A stretch of 64,000 bases of DNA. Source: Psychrobacter aquimaris. GTDB taxonomy: Bacteria > Pseudomonadota > Gammaproteobacteria > Pseudomonadales > Moraxellaceae. Below are positions 41,845-51,217 of this stretch, piece by piece; positions within the stretch are counted from its first letter, which is position 1, and each line of letters opens with the position of its first letter. Under the pieces are notes generated by a model. That model was not told where the DNA came from and made no database searches. It saw only the letters and a program-made list of their open reading frames with translations. Location of the stretch: NCBI RefSeq assembly GCF_016107525.1, contig NZ_JABASR010000005.1, positions 1 through 64,000 on the forward strand, given 5' to 3'. The position numbers and the translations under genes were made by a program.

Positions 41845-42324
41845 ATGCAAGCAGCTACAGATTTTGAACCAGAAACGAGGAATAGAAGCGGCGAGCATAT
41901 TCTCATTAGTCTAACGTATATCGCCAAAAAAACCGAAGTAAATTCAGGAATGGAATTGACGCGTGCTCTTGAGCACTGGCGAAGATATTTCGAAGAAAGC
42001 GGTATAAGTTCAGCCCTTGTATTTAACGAGAACTATTTCATTCAGAATGTTCAAGGCTCAAGACCGGCTGTCAACCATGCTTTGGCGAAAATAGTTAGTG
42101 AATATTTGGATATATTACCCAATGTTATTGGGGTAGAGGAAATAGTAGTGCGTCGGTGGGATGGATTTTTGATCAAGTATTTAACGTCAAGTATTGAAGA
42201 TGAAGAATATGCATTAAAAAGCTTTTCAGCAGGTTCTGACTTCAATCCCTATCTCATGAAAAACTCTCAAATTGCCAGCTTTTTGAAGGCGGTTTTTGCA
42301 GATGAGCAGATTAACAAGATTTAA
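41845..42324 (+). CDS. BLUF-domain protein, copy 3, altered flavin pocket
   Basis: Tandem paralogue, 159 residues from ATG 41845, which has GGA upstream. An in-frame TTG 18 bases earlier is less likely. Tyr25 (LTYIA) and Gln67 (YFIQNVQGS) are present at spacing 42. Both flavin-contacting Asn positions are lost, to Tyr48 and Phe49. Phe108 and Ile110 replace the Trp/Met pair. The gene is intact, with the C-terminal FNPYLMKNSQI conserved, so it is not a pseudogene. It may bind flavin differently, be light-insensitive, or act as a partner for the other two. That is inference. Confidence 0.8.
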   Translation: MQAATDFEPETRNRSGEHILISLTYIAKKTEVNSGMELTRALEHWRRYFEESGISSALVFNENYFIQNVQGSRPAVNHALAKIVSEYLDILPNVIGVEEIVVRRWDGFLIKYLTSSIEDEEYALKSFSAGSDFNPYLMKNSQIASFLKAVFADEQINKI

Positions 42325-42378
42325 ATTGAGAGTATTCGTTCGTCACAATAGTTTCTTGTCTTAATATTCAGCATGGCC

Positions 42379-42443
42379 AGCTACCACCCATGAAAAAGCC
42401 GTCTATACACACTGTATAGACGGCTTTTTCATGGGTGGTAGCT
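42379..42443. terminator. Perfect 30-bp inverted repeat, bidirectional terminator
   Basis: The arms 42379-42408 and 42414-42443 are exact reverse complements around a 5-base loop ACACT. The inner part (AAAAAGCCGTCTATAC and its mirror) is a classic bidirectional terminator for the converging BLUF copy 3 and parC. The outer 12 bp (CTACCACCCATG / CATGGGTGGTAG) extends beyond what termination needs. Confidence 0.85.
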
Positions 42444-42483
42444 AGGTTTTTAACCCAGCTTACTCAAAATTAAGAAACCCAAA

Positions 42484-44790
42484 TCAGCCAACCTCAACAC
42501 TTGTCACATTCTGAAAGCCTCGTGGCAACTGCCCACCACGATTACCACGAGTGCCTGTGTAGTTGGCCAAATCATTGGGCTTTAGCGTCACATGACGTTT
42601 GCCAGCAGTAATGACAAGGCTGTCTTGCTGATTGAGTGGTGTGATAGCGAGCACTTCTTCATTCTCTTTCAATTTAATTAGTTTATTACCTTTACCGCGA
42701 GCCTGTTCAGGCAAATCAGCAAGCGCGAATATCAGTAAATATCCCGCATTGGTCACAACAGCGACATGGTCAGGTGCCACGCGTGTGCTGCTATTCTCAC
42801 CTTCAGTATTGGCTGTCACATTTACAGGTGAATCGATACGTGCAACAGGGAGTAAGTGACTATCAGCGGCTAAGTTGATGATGTTTTTCCCCGCTTTTTG
42901 ATTGCTATCGAGATTGCCAAGCGTATTGATAAAACCATAACCTGCGGAGCTAGCGAGGATGATGCGCTGATCGTTATCACCCGTTAATAACTGTTCAAAG
43001 CTGGCACCTGCTGGCGGCTTTAATACGCTGGTCAATGGATCACCTTGACCACGTGCCGAGGCAAGGTTGTGCGCATCGATACTATAGCTGCGTCCGGTAC
43101 TGTCGAGCACGTAGATTTTTTCATTGGACTTACCGCGCACGTGCGCTTGATAGCTGTCACCTGAGCGATAGCTCATACCAGCAGCATCGACGTCATGACC
43201 TTTGGCAGCACGAATCCAACCTGCCTTTGATAGGATGGCAGTGATAGGCTCGCTCGGTACGAGGTCAGACTCTTTTAATGCTTGCGCTTCTTCACGTTCT
43301 GCCAGTGGTGATACGCGCTCGTTGCCGTGTTCTTTCATATCAGCGGTGAGCTCATCGATCATCAAATTGGTCAGACTGTCTGGATTGTCCAAATACTCTT
43401 GAATAATGGCGCGTTCGGCAGCTAGTTCGTCTTGCTCACGGCGCAGCTCAATCTCTTCGAGCTTTGCTAGCTGACGCAGACGAATGTCCAAAATAGCATT
43501 GGCTTGAATGTCAGTCAGATCATAATCCTGCATCAACGATAATTTTGGATCGTCTTCTTCACGAATGATGCGAATGACTTCATCAATATTAAGATAAGCA
43601 ATCAGCAAACCTGCGAGGATGTGCAAGCGCTTATCGATTTTATCAAGGCGATATTGCAAGCGGCGCGTGACCACTGAGCGGCGACAGACGAGCCACTCTT
43701 CTAATATTTCTTTTAGGTTTTTGACCTGCGGTTTACCGTTCAGCCCAATCATATTCATATTGACACGGTAATTGCTTTCTAGATCAGTGCTGGCAAACAA
43801 ATGACTCATGACACGTTCAACATCGACTCGCGTTGAGCGCAGCTCAAGCACGATACGGCAAGCGTTTTCGTGGTCTGATTCATCGTGAATGTCGGTAATC
43901 CAAGGCAGCTTTTTGTCAGTCATGAGCTTGGCGATTTGCTCTTGAATTTTATTGCCTGAGACTTGGTAAGGCAGCGCATCGATAATGACTAAATTTTTCT
44001 CTTTGGGGTCAATATGAAAAGTCGCGCGCATCTTATAGCTGCCGCGTCCAGTCTCGTACATCGCCTGCAAGTCTTTTTTACTGGTAATGATTTCAGCAGG
44101 CGTTGGCAAATCTGGCGCTGGTATTGATTGGGTTAATTGCTTAACCGATAGCTCTGGATTTTTAAGCAAGCGAATTGCTGCGCGTACCACTTCGTTGAGG
44201 TTATGTGGCGGGATATCCGTTGCCATACCGACTGCGATACCAGTCGTACCGTTTAATAAAATATTAGGGAGGCGGGCAGGTAGGGTCGTTGGTTCCTGCA
44301 TCGTACCATCAAAGTTATCTTGCCAATCGACTGTGCCTTGACCTAACTCTGCGAGCAAAGTATTGGCATAAGCAGACATTTTGGCTTCGGTATAACGCAT
44401 GGCGGCAAAGGATTTAGGATCATCAGGGCTACCCCAGTTACCTTGACCAGTAATAAGCGGATAGCGATAGCTGAATGGCTGTGCCATTAATACCATCGCT
44501 TCGTAACATGCGCTATCGCCATGTGGATGGTATTTACCCAACACATCACCGACCGTACGCGCAGACTTTTTGGCCTTGGCAGTCGACTTTAGCCCAAGCT
44601 CGCTCATGGCGTAGACGATGCGGCGTTGTACAGGTTTTAGACCGTCGGCAATATTTGGCAGCGCCCGATCCATGATGACGTACATGGCATAATTGAGATA
44701 GGCCTGCTCAGTGAACTCCGCAACTGAGCGAGTATCCATCGGCTCATTAGGAATGATTGGGGCAATGGTAGGATCAATAACATCGGACAT
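42484..44790 (-). CDS. parC: DNA topoisomerase IV subunit A
   Basis: ParC cuts and rejoins DNA to unlink daughter chromosomes, with ParE. I start it at 44790 (768 residues; E. coli 752), where [11 protein letters not shown] leads into [20 protein letters not shown]. The ORF continues 61 codons up with no family match. The quinolone region [14 protein letters not shown] has the wild-type Ser and Glu (E. coli S80 and E84). The catalytic Tyr is in [11 protein letters not shown]. The C-terminal domain is a beta-pinwheel with degenerate repeats. No clear ribosome site is visible. parE is not in the window. Confidence 0.96.
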   Translation of the reverse strand: MSDVIDPTIAPIIPNEPMDTRSVAEFTEQAYLNYAMYVIMDRALPNIADGLKPVQRRIVYAMSELGLKSTAKAKKSARTVGDVLGKYHPHGDSACYEAMVLMAQPFSYRYPLITGQGNWGSPDDPKSFAAMRYTEAKMSAYANTLLAELGQGTVDWQDNFDGTMQEPTTLPARLPNILLNGTTGIAVGMATDIPPHNLNEVVRAAIRLLKNPELSVKQLTQSIPAPDLPTPAEIITSKKDLQAMYETGRGSYKMRATFHIDPKEKNLVIIDALPYQVSGNKIQEQIAKLMTDKKLPWITDIHDESDHENACRIVLELRSTRVDVERVMSHLFASTDLESNYRVNMNMIGLNGKPQVKNLKEILEEWLVCRRSVVTRRLQYRLDKIDKRLHILAGLLIAYLNIDEVIRIIREEDDPKLSLMQDYDLTDIQANAILDIRLRQLAKLEEIELRREQDELAAERAIIQEYLDNPDSLTNLMIDELTADMKEHGNERVSPLAEREEAQALKESDLVPSEPITAILSKAGWIRAAKGHDVDAAGMSYRSGDSYQAHVRGKSNEKIYVLDSTGRSYSIDAHNLASARGQGDPLTSVLKPPAGASFEQLLTGDNDQRIILASSAGYGFINTLGNLDSNQKAGKNIINLAADSHLLPVARIDSPVNVTANTEGENSSTRVAPDHVAVVTNAGYLLIFALADLPEQARGKGNKLIKLKENEEVLAITPLNQQDSLVITAGKRHVTLKPNDLANYTGTRGNRGGQLPRGFQNVTSVEVG

Positions 44791-45300
44791 AAAATAGGAT
44801 TCACTTATCAGTTTTAATAGGTATAAATAATTGGTGCAAGCGTACAAATAGGATAGCGCTATCGTAAAGGATATTGGCAAAATTAAAAAGGCATAAGTCA
44901 GAATAGACGACAGATCGTGACGTGCTGGACGTGCGTGTTGCTTGCGCTTTGGCTCATAGCTTTTATACAACAAGAATTGATGAATTAATATTCGCTAGTA
45001 AATCACTGAAAAACTACTGATTATAGCTGTTAAGATTTTGATAGCTATGAAATTGTTGCCCGTCAAGACAGTTTGCGAACTCAAGTAGCAATCTTTTATA
45101 TTGAGTAGTCTGTATAAAGTGTGTATGTTAATGAACAGAGGGTTATTTACCGCTATATTGTTTGCTCATCACCATATCATTGCCTCACAGACGCGCTTGC
45201 CATTATGATGACAAGTCTGCGCTCTGAGTTTTGGTATTTTTATCACACTGTGATTCGCATGGGTTGACGGTAGCGTACTATTACTAGGAGAGAAAAGATT
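44791..45300. other. Divergent intergenic region parC / fadD1
   Basis: 510 bases that must hold both promoters. The first 180 bases are open in the parC frame but look non-coding. No promoter pair with both boxes was found; TTGACG at 45264 lacks a -10. CTAGGAGAG (45284-45292) is the fadD1 ribosome site. Confidence 0.4.
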
Positions 45301-47028
45301 ATGGAAAATCACGGTAACCTAATTCGTCGTAACGATAAAGTATGGGTTAAAACTTACGAAAAGCTTGGTATAAAGTACGACATTGATATGCCAGCTGCCA
45401 ATACCTCGTTAATTGACATACTTGAGCAGAATTTTATCAATCATGCTGGCAAAACAGCGTTTGTCTGTATGGATGTCAAACTTTCTTATGAAGAATTGGA
45501 CCGTTATAGCAAACAAATTGCTGCCTACTTGCAATCACTTGGTCTAAAAAAGGGCGATAAAGTCGGCGTCATGATGCCAAATATTTTGCAGCTACCCGTT
45601 GCGGTATTGGGTGTGCTGCGTGCTGGCATGACCTTGGTTAATGTTAATCCACTTTATACCTCAAAAGAGCTTGAGCATCAACTAACAGACTCTGACACTA
45701 AGGCGTTATTTATTTTAGAGAACTTCGCCAAAACGTATGAAGACATTGGTAAAGACTTGGTTGACCATGTTGTCGTGACGTCGATGGGTGATTTGATGAG
45801 TCCATTAAAAGGCTTTATTGTTAATATGGTCGTGCGTCACGTGAAGAAGCTTGTACCTGACTATAACCTTAAAACCAGCACCAACTTCAAAACAGCACTA
45901 AATCGCTTTTCTGCCAAAAAATATAAGCGTCCTGAAAATATTGGGCTTGATGATGTGGCGGTACTTCAGTATACCGGCGGTACAACGGGTGTGGCAAAAG
46001 GCGCGATGCTTACCCATGGCAATCTAGTCGCTAACTTGATTCAGTGTGATACTTACCTTGGTGATGCTTTTGATAAGTTTGAAAAAATGAATGAGCAGCC
46101 GGTTATCATGACTGCCTTGCCGCTGTACCATATTTTCTCATTTACCGTTTGTGGTATGTATGGTTTATATCGTGGCTGTATTGGGCTGCTCGTGCCGAAT
46201 CCGCGTGATGGTGCAAGCTTAATCAAAGCTTATAAAGACTACCCACCAGCGTTTTTCCCAGCAGTTAATACGCTGTTTAATGCGTTGGCAAATAGTGATG
46301 CATTTAAAGCCTTAGATCATAGCAAGCTTGAGATGTCGATGGGCGGTGGTATGGCGGTATTAAAAGATACCGCGACGCAGTGGCAAAAAATAACAGGCAA
46401 TATTATCGTACAGGGTTATGGCTTGTCAGAGACGTCTCCCGTTGCGTCCGCCAATCCACATGGTACGGGCGAATTTTCCGGTAATATTGGTCTACCAATG
46501 CCAGCTACTGACATGGCTATTTTGGATGAAGAAGGCAATGAAGTAGCACTAGGTGAGCGTGGCGAGATTTGTGTTCGTGGTCCGCAGGTTATGAAAGGCT
46601 ATTGGAAGCGTGACGATGCTACCGCTGAGGTCATGACCGATGATGGTTATTTCCGTACTGGTGATATCGGCGTGATGGATGAAGAAGGCTACTTTAAAAT
46701 CGTTGATCGCAAAAAGAATATGATTCTGGTATCAGGCTTCAACGTTTATCCGAACGAAGTCGAAGATGTGATGTCAGGTCATCCAAAGATTTTAGAATGT
46801 GGCGTCATTGGTATCGATGATGAAAAGAGCGGCGAAGTGCCGAAGATTTATGTCGTGCGTAGTGATGACAGTTTGACTAAAGAAGACGTGCTTGCTTATA
46901 GCAAAGAAAATTTAACCGGTTATAAGCGTCCTCGTTATGTTGAGTTCATCGCTGAGTTGCCAAAGTCAAACGTCGGTAAAATTTTACATAAAGATTTGCG
47001 CGTGCTGGAAGAAAAGAACCACGGTTAA
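45301..47028 (+). CDS. fadD: Long-chain acyl-CoA synthetase, copy 1
   Basis: FadD-type ligase that activates fatty acids to acyl-CoA through an acyl-adenylate, at the inner face of the inner membrane. The length is 575 residues (E. coli FadD 561). The ATP/AMP signature is LQYTGGTTGVAKGAML (about 222-237). Other motifs are TALPLYHIFSFTVC, VQGYGLSETSPVAS and the fatty-acyl signature VDRKKNMILVSGFNVYPNEV. The C-terminal catalytic Lys is in PKSNVGKILHKDLR. AGGAGAG precedes the ATG. A second copy follows after 566 bases, with its own presumed promoter. Confidence 0.93.
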   Translation: MENHGNLIRRNDKVWVKTYEKLGIKYDIDMPAANTSLIDILEQNFINHAGKTAFVCMDVKLSYEELDRYSKQIAAYLQSLGLKKGDKVGVMMPNILQLPVAVLGVLRAGMTLVNVNPLYTSKELEHQLTDSDTKALFILENFAKTYEDIGKDLVDHVVVTSMGDLMSPLKGFIVNMVVRHVKKLVPDYNLKTSTNFKTALNRFSAKKYKRPENIGLDDVAVLQYTGGTTGVAKGAMLTHGNLVANLIQCDTYLGDAFDKFEKMNEQPVIMTALPLYHIFSFTVCGMYGLYRGCIGLLVPNPRDGASLIKAYKDYPPAFFPAVNTLFNALANSDAFKALDHSKLEMSMGGGMAVLKDTATQWQKITGNIIVQGYGLSETSPVASANPHGTGEFSGNIGLPMPATDMAILDEEGNEVALGERGEICVRGPQVMKGYWKRDDATAEVMTDDGYFRTGDIGVMDEEGYFKIVDRKKNMILVSGFNVYPNEVEDVMSGHPKILECGVIGIDDEKSGEVPKIYVVRSDDSLTKEDVLAYSKENLTGYKRPRYVEFIAELPKSNVGKILHKDLRVLEEKNHG

Positions 47029-47102
47029 TCAGCCAATCTTTAGCGCCAGAGCATTTTTATGAGTGTCTGTCACGGTTAGGCACTCGTAAAGTCATCACGA
47101 TA

Positions 47103-47128
47103 CTGAAGCTACAAACTGAAGCTACAAA
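47103..47128 (+). repeat. 13-base tandem duplication
   Basis: CTGAAGCTACAAA occurs twice head to tail in the non-coding gap 47029-47594. Probably a slippage product. No function seen. Confidence 0.8.
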
Positions 47129-47190
47129 AAGCGGTCAGGATACTAAAGTTGTCGTGATAGTGGTTGTCGTAGTACCGGGTGTCGTGATCC

Positions 47191-47231
47191 AAAAATGGTA
47201 AGGTTGCTGGTATGCTGCCTTATCATTTTTT
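47191..47231 (+). terminator. Terminator of fadD1
   Basis: AAAAATGGTAAGG and CCTTATCATTTTT pair with one G-U, loop 14 bases, then a T run. It stands some 160 bases after the stop, so the transcript has a long 3' end. Confidence 0.7.
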
Positions 47232-47456
47232 GTATTTATTGCTTTTTTTGTCCCGATGACCGAGTCAGTAGAGATAGAGAATTTTTAGCAAAACTGCTAT
47301 AGTGCTCACCGACATATTTTTATATTTTTCGACGAGATGACGTCAGTTTTGCTCTATATGTCTGATAAAACCATCAGAGCGAAAGTAGTTTTTAATTCGG
47401 CTATGCTGAGTTATTATGCTATTTATTAAGGACTTAACGTTGCGCTTTGATTGACA

Positions 47457-47510
47457 AAGCTTGTGAATGACAAACCTTTTTTTGTTACCACGTTTTTTAT
47501 TCACAAGCTT
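47457..47510. promoter_or_regulatory. Inverted repeat in front of fadD2, possible operator
   Basis: AAGCTTGTGAAT (47457-47468) and its exact reverse complement ATTCACAAGCTT (47499-47510) flank 30 bases. TTGACA (47451-47456) touches the left arm but lacks a clear -10. The spacing fits two operator half-sites or a long stem-loop. Regulator unknown. The rest of the 47029-47594 gap shows a small tandem repeat and the fadD1 terminator. Confidence 0.5.
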
Positions 47511-47594
47511 ATGCTGTCATTGATCAATCACAAAAAATAATGGTGTTTTCATTAGATTATTCTACGTTTTTAACGGTAACATTTAGGGAAAATT

Positions 47595-49367
47595 ATGACC
47601 GACAGTATCAATAAAGAGACCACAAACGATAATGCTGCAATAAATAATAAAGACAGCATATTTCCTACTATGCCAACGATATCTAGTGATAATCCATGGT
47701 TGAACACTTATGAGCGTTACGGCATTGCCGCGACTATCGATATGCCTGATGACAATACCTCTTTACTTGATGTGTTTGAGCGTAATTTTAGCCTTTATGG
47801 GAAAAAAACTGCTTATATCTGCATGGGTGCTTCAATTAGCTATAAGCAACTAGATATATATAGTCGCCAGATTGCCAGTTACTTACAGTCATTAGGCTTG
47901 GTAAAGGGCGATAAAGTTGGGGTGATGATGCCCAATCTTTTGCAGTATCCCGTGGTCGCCTTGGGGATTATCCGTGCAGGCATGGTACTGGTCAACGTCA
48001 ACCCTTTATATACCAGCCGAGAGTTATCGCATCAGCTGCATGACAGTGGCACCAAAGCTCTATTCATCGTAGAAAACTTTGCGAAGACCTATCAAGAAGC
48101 AGAAGACAAAGGTCAGGTTGAGCATGTCATCGTTTGTAAGATTGGCGATATGCTAGGGACAGTGAAGGGAGCCGTCGTTAACCTGGTTGCGCGTCACATT
48201 AAAAAAATGATTCCTGCTTATAGCCTGCCAAACAGTGTGAGTTTCAAGCACGCTTTAAATGCGGTATCAGCCAGCAAATATAAGCGTCCTGATTTGAATT
48301 TAAGCGACGTGGCATTATTGCAATATACTGGCGGTACGACAGGGGTTGCCAAAGGCGCGATGCTGTCTCACGGTAACTTAGTTGCTAATATGCTACAGAT
48401 TAGTGCACTGATGGACAGCGCATTTGATGATGACGTTGATGCCAACGATGTCATCCTGACTGCACTACCGCTATATCATGTATTCTCATTTATGGTCTGC
48501 GGTATGTATGGTATGTACCGAGGTTATGCTGGCTTGCTTATCCCGAACCCTCGTGATCTTGATGGTCTGATTAAAGAGATGGCCAAATACAAACCCGCCT
48601 TTATCCCTGCGGTGAATACCTTGTTTAACGGTCTGGTACATAAAGATGGCTTTGCAGACTTAGATTTCTCTAACCTAAAAGCCTCTATCGGTGGCGGTAT
48701 GTCCGTCTTACCTAGTGTCGCAAAAGAATGGCATAAAATCACTGGCTTGCCTATCGTTGAAGGCTATGGTTTATCAGAAACCTCACCAGTGGCTGCTTTT
48801 AACCCGATGACCATTGCTGAATTCACAGGTAAAATTGGTATTCCTGCTTCTAGCACCGATATAATACTGATCGATGATGATGAAAATGAAGTCACATTGG
48901 GTGATCGCGGTGAGATCTGCGTGAAAGGCCCGCAAGTGATGATAGGTTATCAAAATCGTCCAGAAGAAACGGCTGAAACTTTTACCGCCAATGGCTTCTT
49001 AAAAACTGGTGATATCGGTATCATGGACGAAAAAGGTTTTATCAAAATCGTTGATCGCAAAAAAGACATGATTTTGGTTTCTGGTTTTAATGTTTATCCA
49101 AACGAAATCGAAGAAGCCATGAGTGAGCACCCTGCTGTGGCAGAATGCGGCGCTATCGGTATTCCAAACGATGACCGCGGCGAAGAGCCAAAGTTGTTTG
49201 TGGTCAAAAAAGGCGATGTGACCGAGCAAGAGTTGCTAGATTTTGGCAAAAAGCAACTGACTGGCTACAAGCGTCCGCGCCACATACAGTTCGTTGATGA
49301 ATTACCAAAATCAAACGTGGGTAAAATCCTGCGTAAAGAATTGCGTAAGATGGAAGGGTTAGAATAA
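47595..49367 (+). CDS. fadD: Long-chain acyl-CoA synthetase, copy 2
   Basis: Second FadD-type ligase, 590 residues. Its N-terminus is some 23 residues longer and polar (Asn/Asp/Thr-rich, residues 1-30). The motifs match copy 1: LQYTGGTTGVAKGAML, TALPLYHVFSFMVCG, VEGYGLSETSPVAA, VDRKKDMILVSGFNVYPNEI and PKSNVGKILRKELR. By eye the two are well over half identical. Residues lining the acyl tunnel differ, so chain-length preference may too. AGGGAA precedes the ATG. Pseudomonas also has tandem fadD1-fadD2, a known precedent for specialised copies. Confidence 0.93.
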   Translation: MTDSINKETTNDNAAINNKDSIFPTMPTISSDNPWLNTYERYGIAATIDMPDDNTSLLDVFERNFSLYGKKTAYICMGASISYKQLDIYSRQIASYLQSLGLVKGDKVGVMMPNLLQYPVVALGIIRAGMVLVNVNPLYTSRELSHQLHDSGTKALFIVENFAKTYQEAEDKGQVEHVIVCKIGDMLGTVKGAVVNLVARHIKKMIPAYSLPNSVSFKHALNAVSASKYKRPDLNLSDVALLQYTGGTTGVAKGAMLSHGNLVANMLQISALMDSAFDDDVDANDVILTALPLYHVFSFMVCGMYGMYRGYAGLLIPNPRDLDGLIKEMAKYKPAFIPAVNTLFNGLVHKDGFADLDFSNLKASIGGGMSVLPSVAKEWHKITGLPIVEGYGLSETSPVAAFNPMTIAEFTGKIGIPASSTDIILIDDDENEVTLGDRGEICVKGPQVMIGYQNRPEETAETFTANGFLKTGDIGIMDEKGFIKIVDRKKDMILVSGFNVYPNEIEEAMSEHPAVAECGAIGIPNDDRGEEPKLFVVKKGDVTEQELLDFGKKQLTGYKRPRHIQFVDELPKSNVGKILRKELRKMEGLE

Positions 49368-49409
49368 AGTTGGCGCTATTTCTTTGTTAAGCCCATGACT
49401 TGCTAAAGT

Positions 49410-49450
49410 AGCGGCGCAATAGCTTGAGCGAATCTTGCTATTGCGCCGCT
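49410..49450. other. GC-rich perfect hairpin after fadD2
   Basis: AGCGGCGCAATAGC (49410-49423) and GCTATTGCGCCGCT (49437-49450) are exact complements around 13 bases. No T run follows, so it is an mRNA-end stabiliser or a non-classical terminator. The arms are far richer in GC than the flanks. Nothing else is visible in 49368-49615 apart from the rph ribosome site. Confidence 0.7.
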
Positions 49451-49615
49451 GCCACGTTAGGATATCTTAATATTTGGCTTGGCTCAGGCATTCAGTGGTC
49501 TTTGTCTTTTACTTGATTATATAAAGACAGCGCTAACTAAAACGCAAGTGGCCAGCTAACACTATATTTATTATTTTTATGACATTGCTTTTATAACATC
49601 GTACTAGGGATTTTT

Positions 49616-50332
49616 ATGCGTATTGACAATCGTGAGCTTGACCAACTTCGCTCGATCAGCTTTGAGCGCCATTATACTAAGCATGCCGAAGGGTCAGTAT
49701 TAGTCAGCTTTGGCGATACCAAAGTATTGTGTACTGCTAGTGTTGAATCTGGTGTTCCGCGTTGGCTCAAAGGTAAAGGCAAAGGCTGGATCACTGCTGA
49801 GTATGGCATGTTGCCACGCGCGACCAATACCCGTAACCAACGTGAAGCGGCACGCGGTAAACAATCAGGCCGCACCCAAGAAATCCAGCGTTTGATTGGT
49901 CGTAGCTTACGGGCGATGATTGACTTGAGTAAGCTGGGTGAAAATACCATTTATCTTGATTGTGATGTCTTGCAAGCCGATGGTGGTACACGTACTGCTA
50001 GTGTAACTGGGGCGGCTATTGCGCTTATCGATGCATTAGAGAGTATCCAAAAAAGCAAAAAACTCAAGGCAGATCCACTGATTGGTTTGGTCGCTGCAGT
50101 CTCTGTTGGTATGAAAGATGGCAAAGCGTATCTAGATCTAAACTACGAAGAAGATGCCAGCTGTGATACCGATTTGAATGTGGTTATGACTCAAAAAGGC
50201 GAATTTATTGAGCTACAAGGAACGGCAGAAGAAAAGCCATTTACCCGTGCTCAAGCCGACGATATGCTGATTCTTGCCGAAAAAGGCATCGCTGAGCTGA
50301 TTGCCATGCAAAAAACAGCCTTGGGTTGGTAG
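49616..50332 (+). CDS. rph: Ribonuclease PH
   Basis: RNase PH is a phosphate-dependent 3'-5' exonuclease that trims tRNA 3' ends, and works as a hexamer. The 238 residues match the family (E. coli 238). It begins [20 protein letters not shown]. The conserved segments are [57 protein letters not shown] and [19 protein letters not shown], with the catalytic Asp region. The end is intact, unlike the frameshifted E. coli K-12 allele. AGGGA precedes the ATG. Confidence 0.97.
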   Translation: MRIDNRELDQLRSISFERHYTKHAEGSVLVSFGDTKVLCTASVESGVPRWLKGKGKGWITAEYGMLPRATNTRNQREAARGKQSGRTQEIQRLIGRSLRAMIDLSKLGENTIYLDCDVLQADGGTRTASVTGAAIALIDALESIQKSKKLKADPLIGLVAAVSVGMKDGKAYLDLNYEEDASCDTDLNVVMTQKGEFIELQGTAEEKPFTRAQADDMLILAEKGIAELIAMQKTALGW

Positions 50333-50409
50333 TCCTATTGATGAGTGCTTGCTCATCGTATTTTCATTAAAGTTTTATTCTCTCATTACTCTGTAACAGG
50401 TAGTCATGC

Positions 50410-50901
50410 ATGCTCAAGCTGACCGACAATGGTGCCAAAATCACGCTACAAGATCAGCCAAAAACGACTGATGATGGCATGTTTTGGTTTGGGTCTGCAT
50501 TACTTATCGGCGCGGTGGCGGTTGCTTTGGCAATGAGTCTGCTGCCTGAACGCTTGGCTATAGGCGCATTGGCGCTACTGATTATTGGTAGTTTTATGTT
50601 TAACCGAAAACGCCAACAACAGAAAAAAGCCATGGCTGGCGCTATCAGTAGCGGCATCTTATGGCTGCGTGCTGGTGAGCTGGTGCATGACAATCAAGGT
50701 AAGCGTGAGCATATTCAGTTGACCGACGGTGATAAAATCATGCTTATTGGTGAGCAGTTACAGATTGTTGATTGTGATGATATACGCAAATACCATATTA
50801 GCGGCTTTGATAGTATCCAAGAGGCAACCGCTGCCAAAGCTATTTTGCAGGGTCAAGCATTGGGCAAGCGGCATGTGAATATCAAAATGAGTAACGATTA
50901 A
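50410..50901 (+). CDS. Small inner-membrane protein, unknown function
   Basis: A 163-residue protein with two adjacent hydrophobic segments, about 25-45 (FWFGSALLIGAVAVALAM) and 49-65, joined by a short loop LLPERLA. A basic stretch NRKRQQQKK follows, then a soluble C-terminal domain of about 95 residues (LTDGDKIMLIGEQLQIVDC). The topology suggests a cytoplasmic C-terminus. I do not recognise the family. The ATG at 50410 follows CAGGTAG. It may be cotranscribed with rph, with only a weak hairpin GATGAG/CTCATC at 50340-50357 between them. Confidence 0.65.
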   Translation: MLKLTDNGAKITLQDQPKTTDDGMFWFGSALLIGAVAVALAMSLLPERLAIGALALLIIGSFMFNRKRQQQKKAMAGAISSGILWLRAGELVHDNQGKREHIQLTDGDKIMLIGEQLQIVDCDDIRKYHISGFDSIQEATAAKAILQGQALGKRHVNIKMSND

Positions 50902-51217
50902 CTTATTTCTTAGCCAATCACCTACTGGATTGAGCTATGAAATCCTAAGTGACTTTATCTAAGTAATATTTTATCTACGCAGTATTTAATCTAAACACTG
51001 CTTATTTCACTTCCTTTTTATTTAGCACCAGCTCTCTATCGTTCTTCTACGTGTTCCTCTTATCCTAACCATTAGTCTGTATTTTTATACCTTTTATCGG
51101 TCATTTGAGCCGAATAATGCTTGCAGCGTCATGTCTAAATGGTTTATAAGTAAGATTAGAAAGTCCTATTATTATAGTTTATGTTGTCATTTATATTTTA
51201 TTGACAAGGAGTTGGTC
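50902..51217 (+). other. Intergenic region, nothing recognised
   Basis: 316 AT-rich bases. A small GCAGT/ACTGC hairpin around 50978-51001 and the AAGGAG ribosome site of the next gene (51206-51211) are all that I see. Confidence 0.4.

Noticed and set aside
44791-44973. 61-codon hydrophobic N-terminal extension of ParC
   Set aside because: ParC is cytosolic and the extension has no family match.
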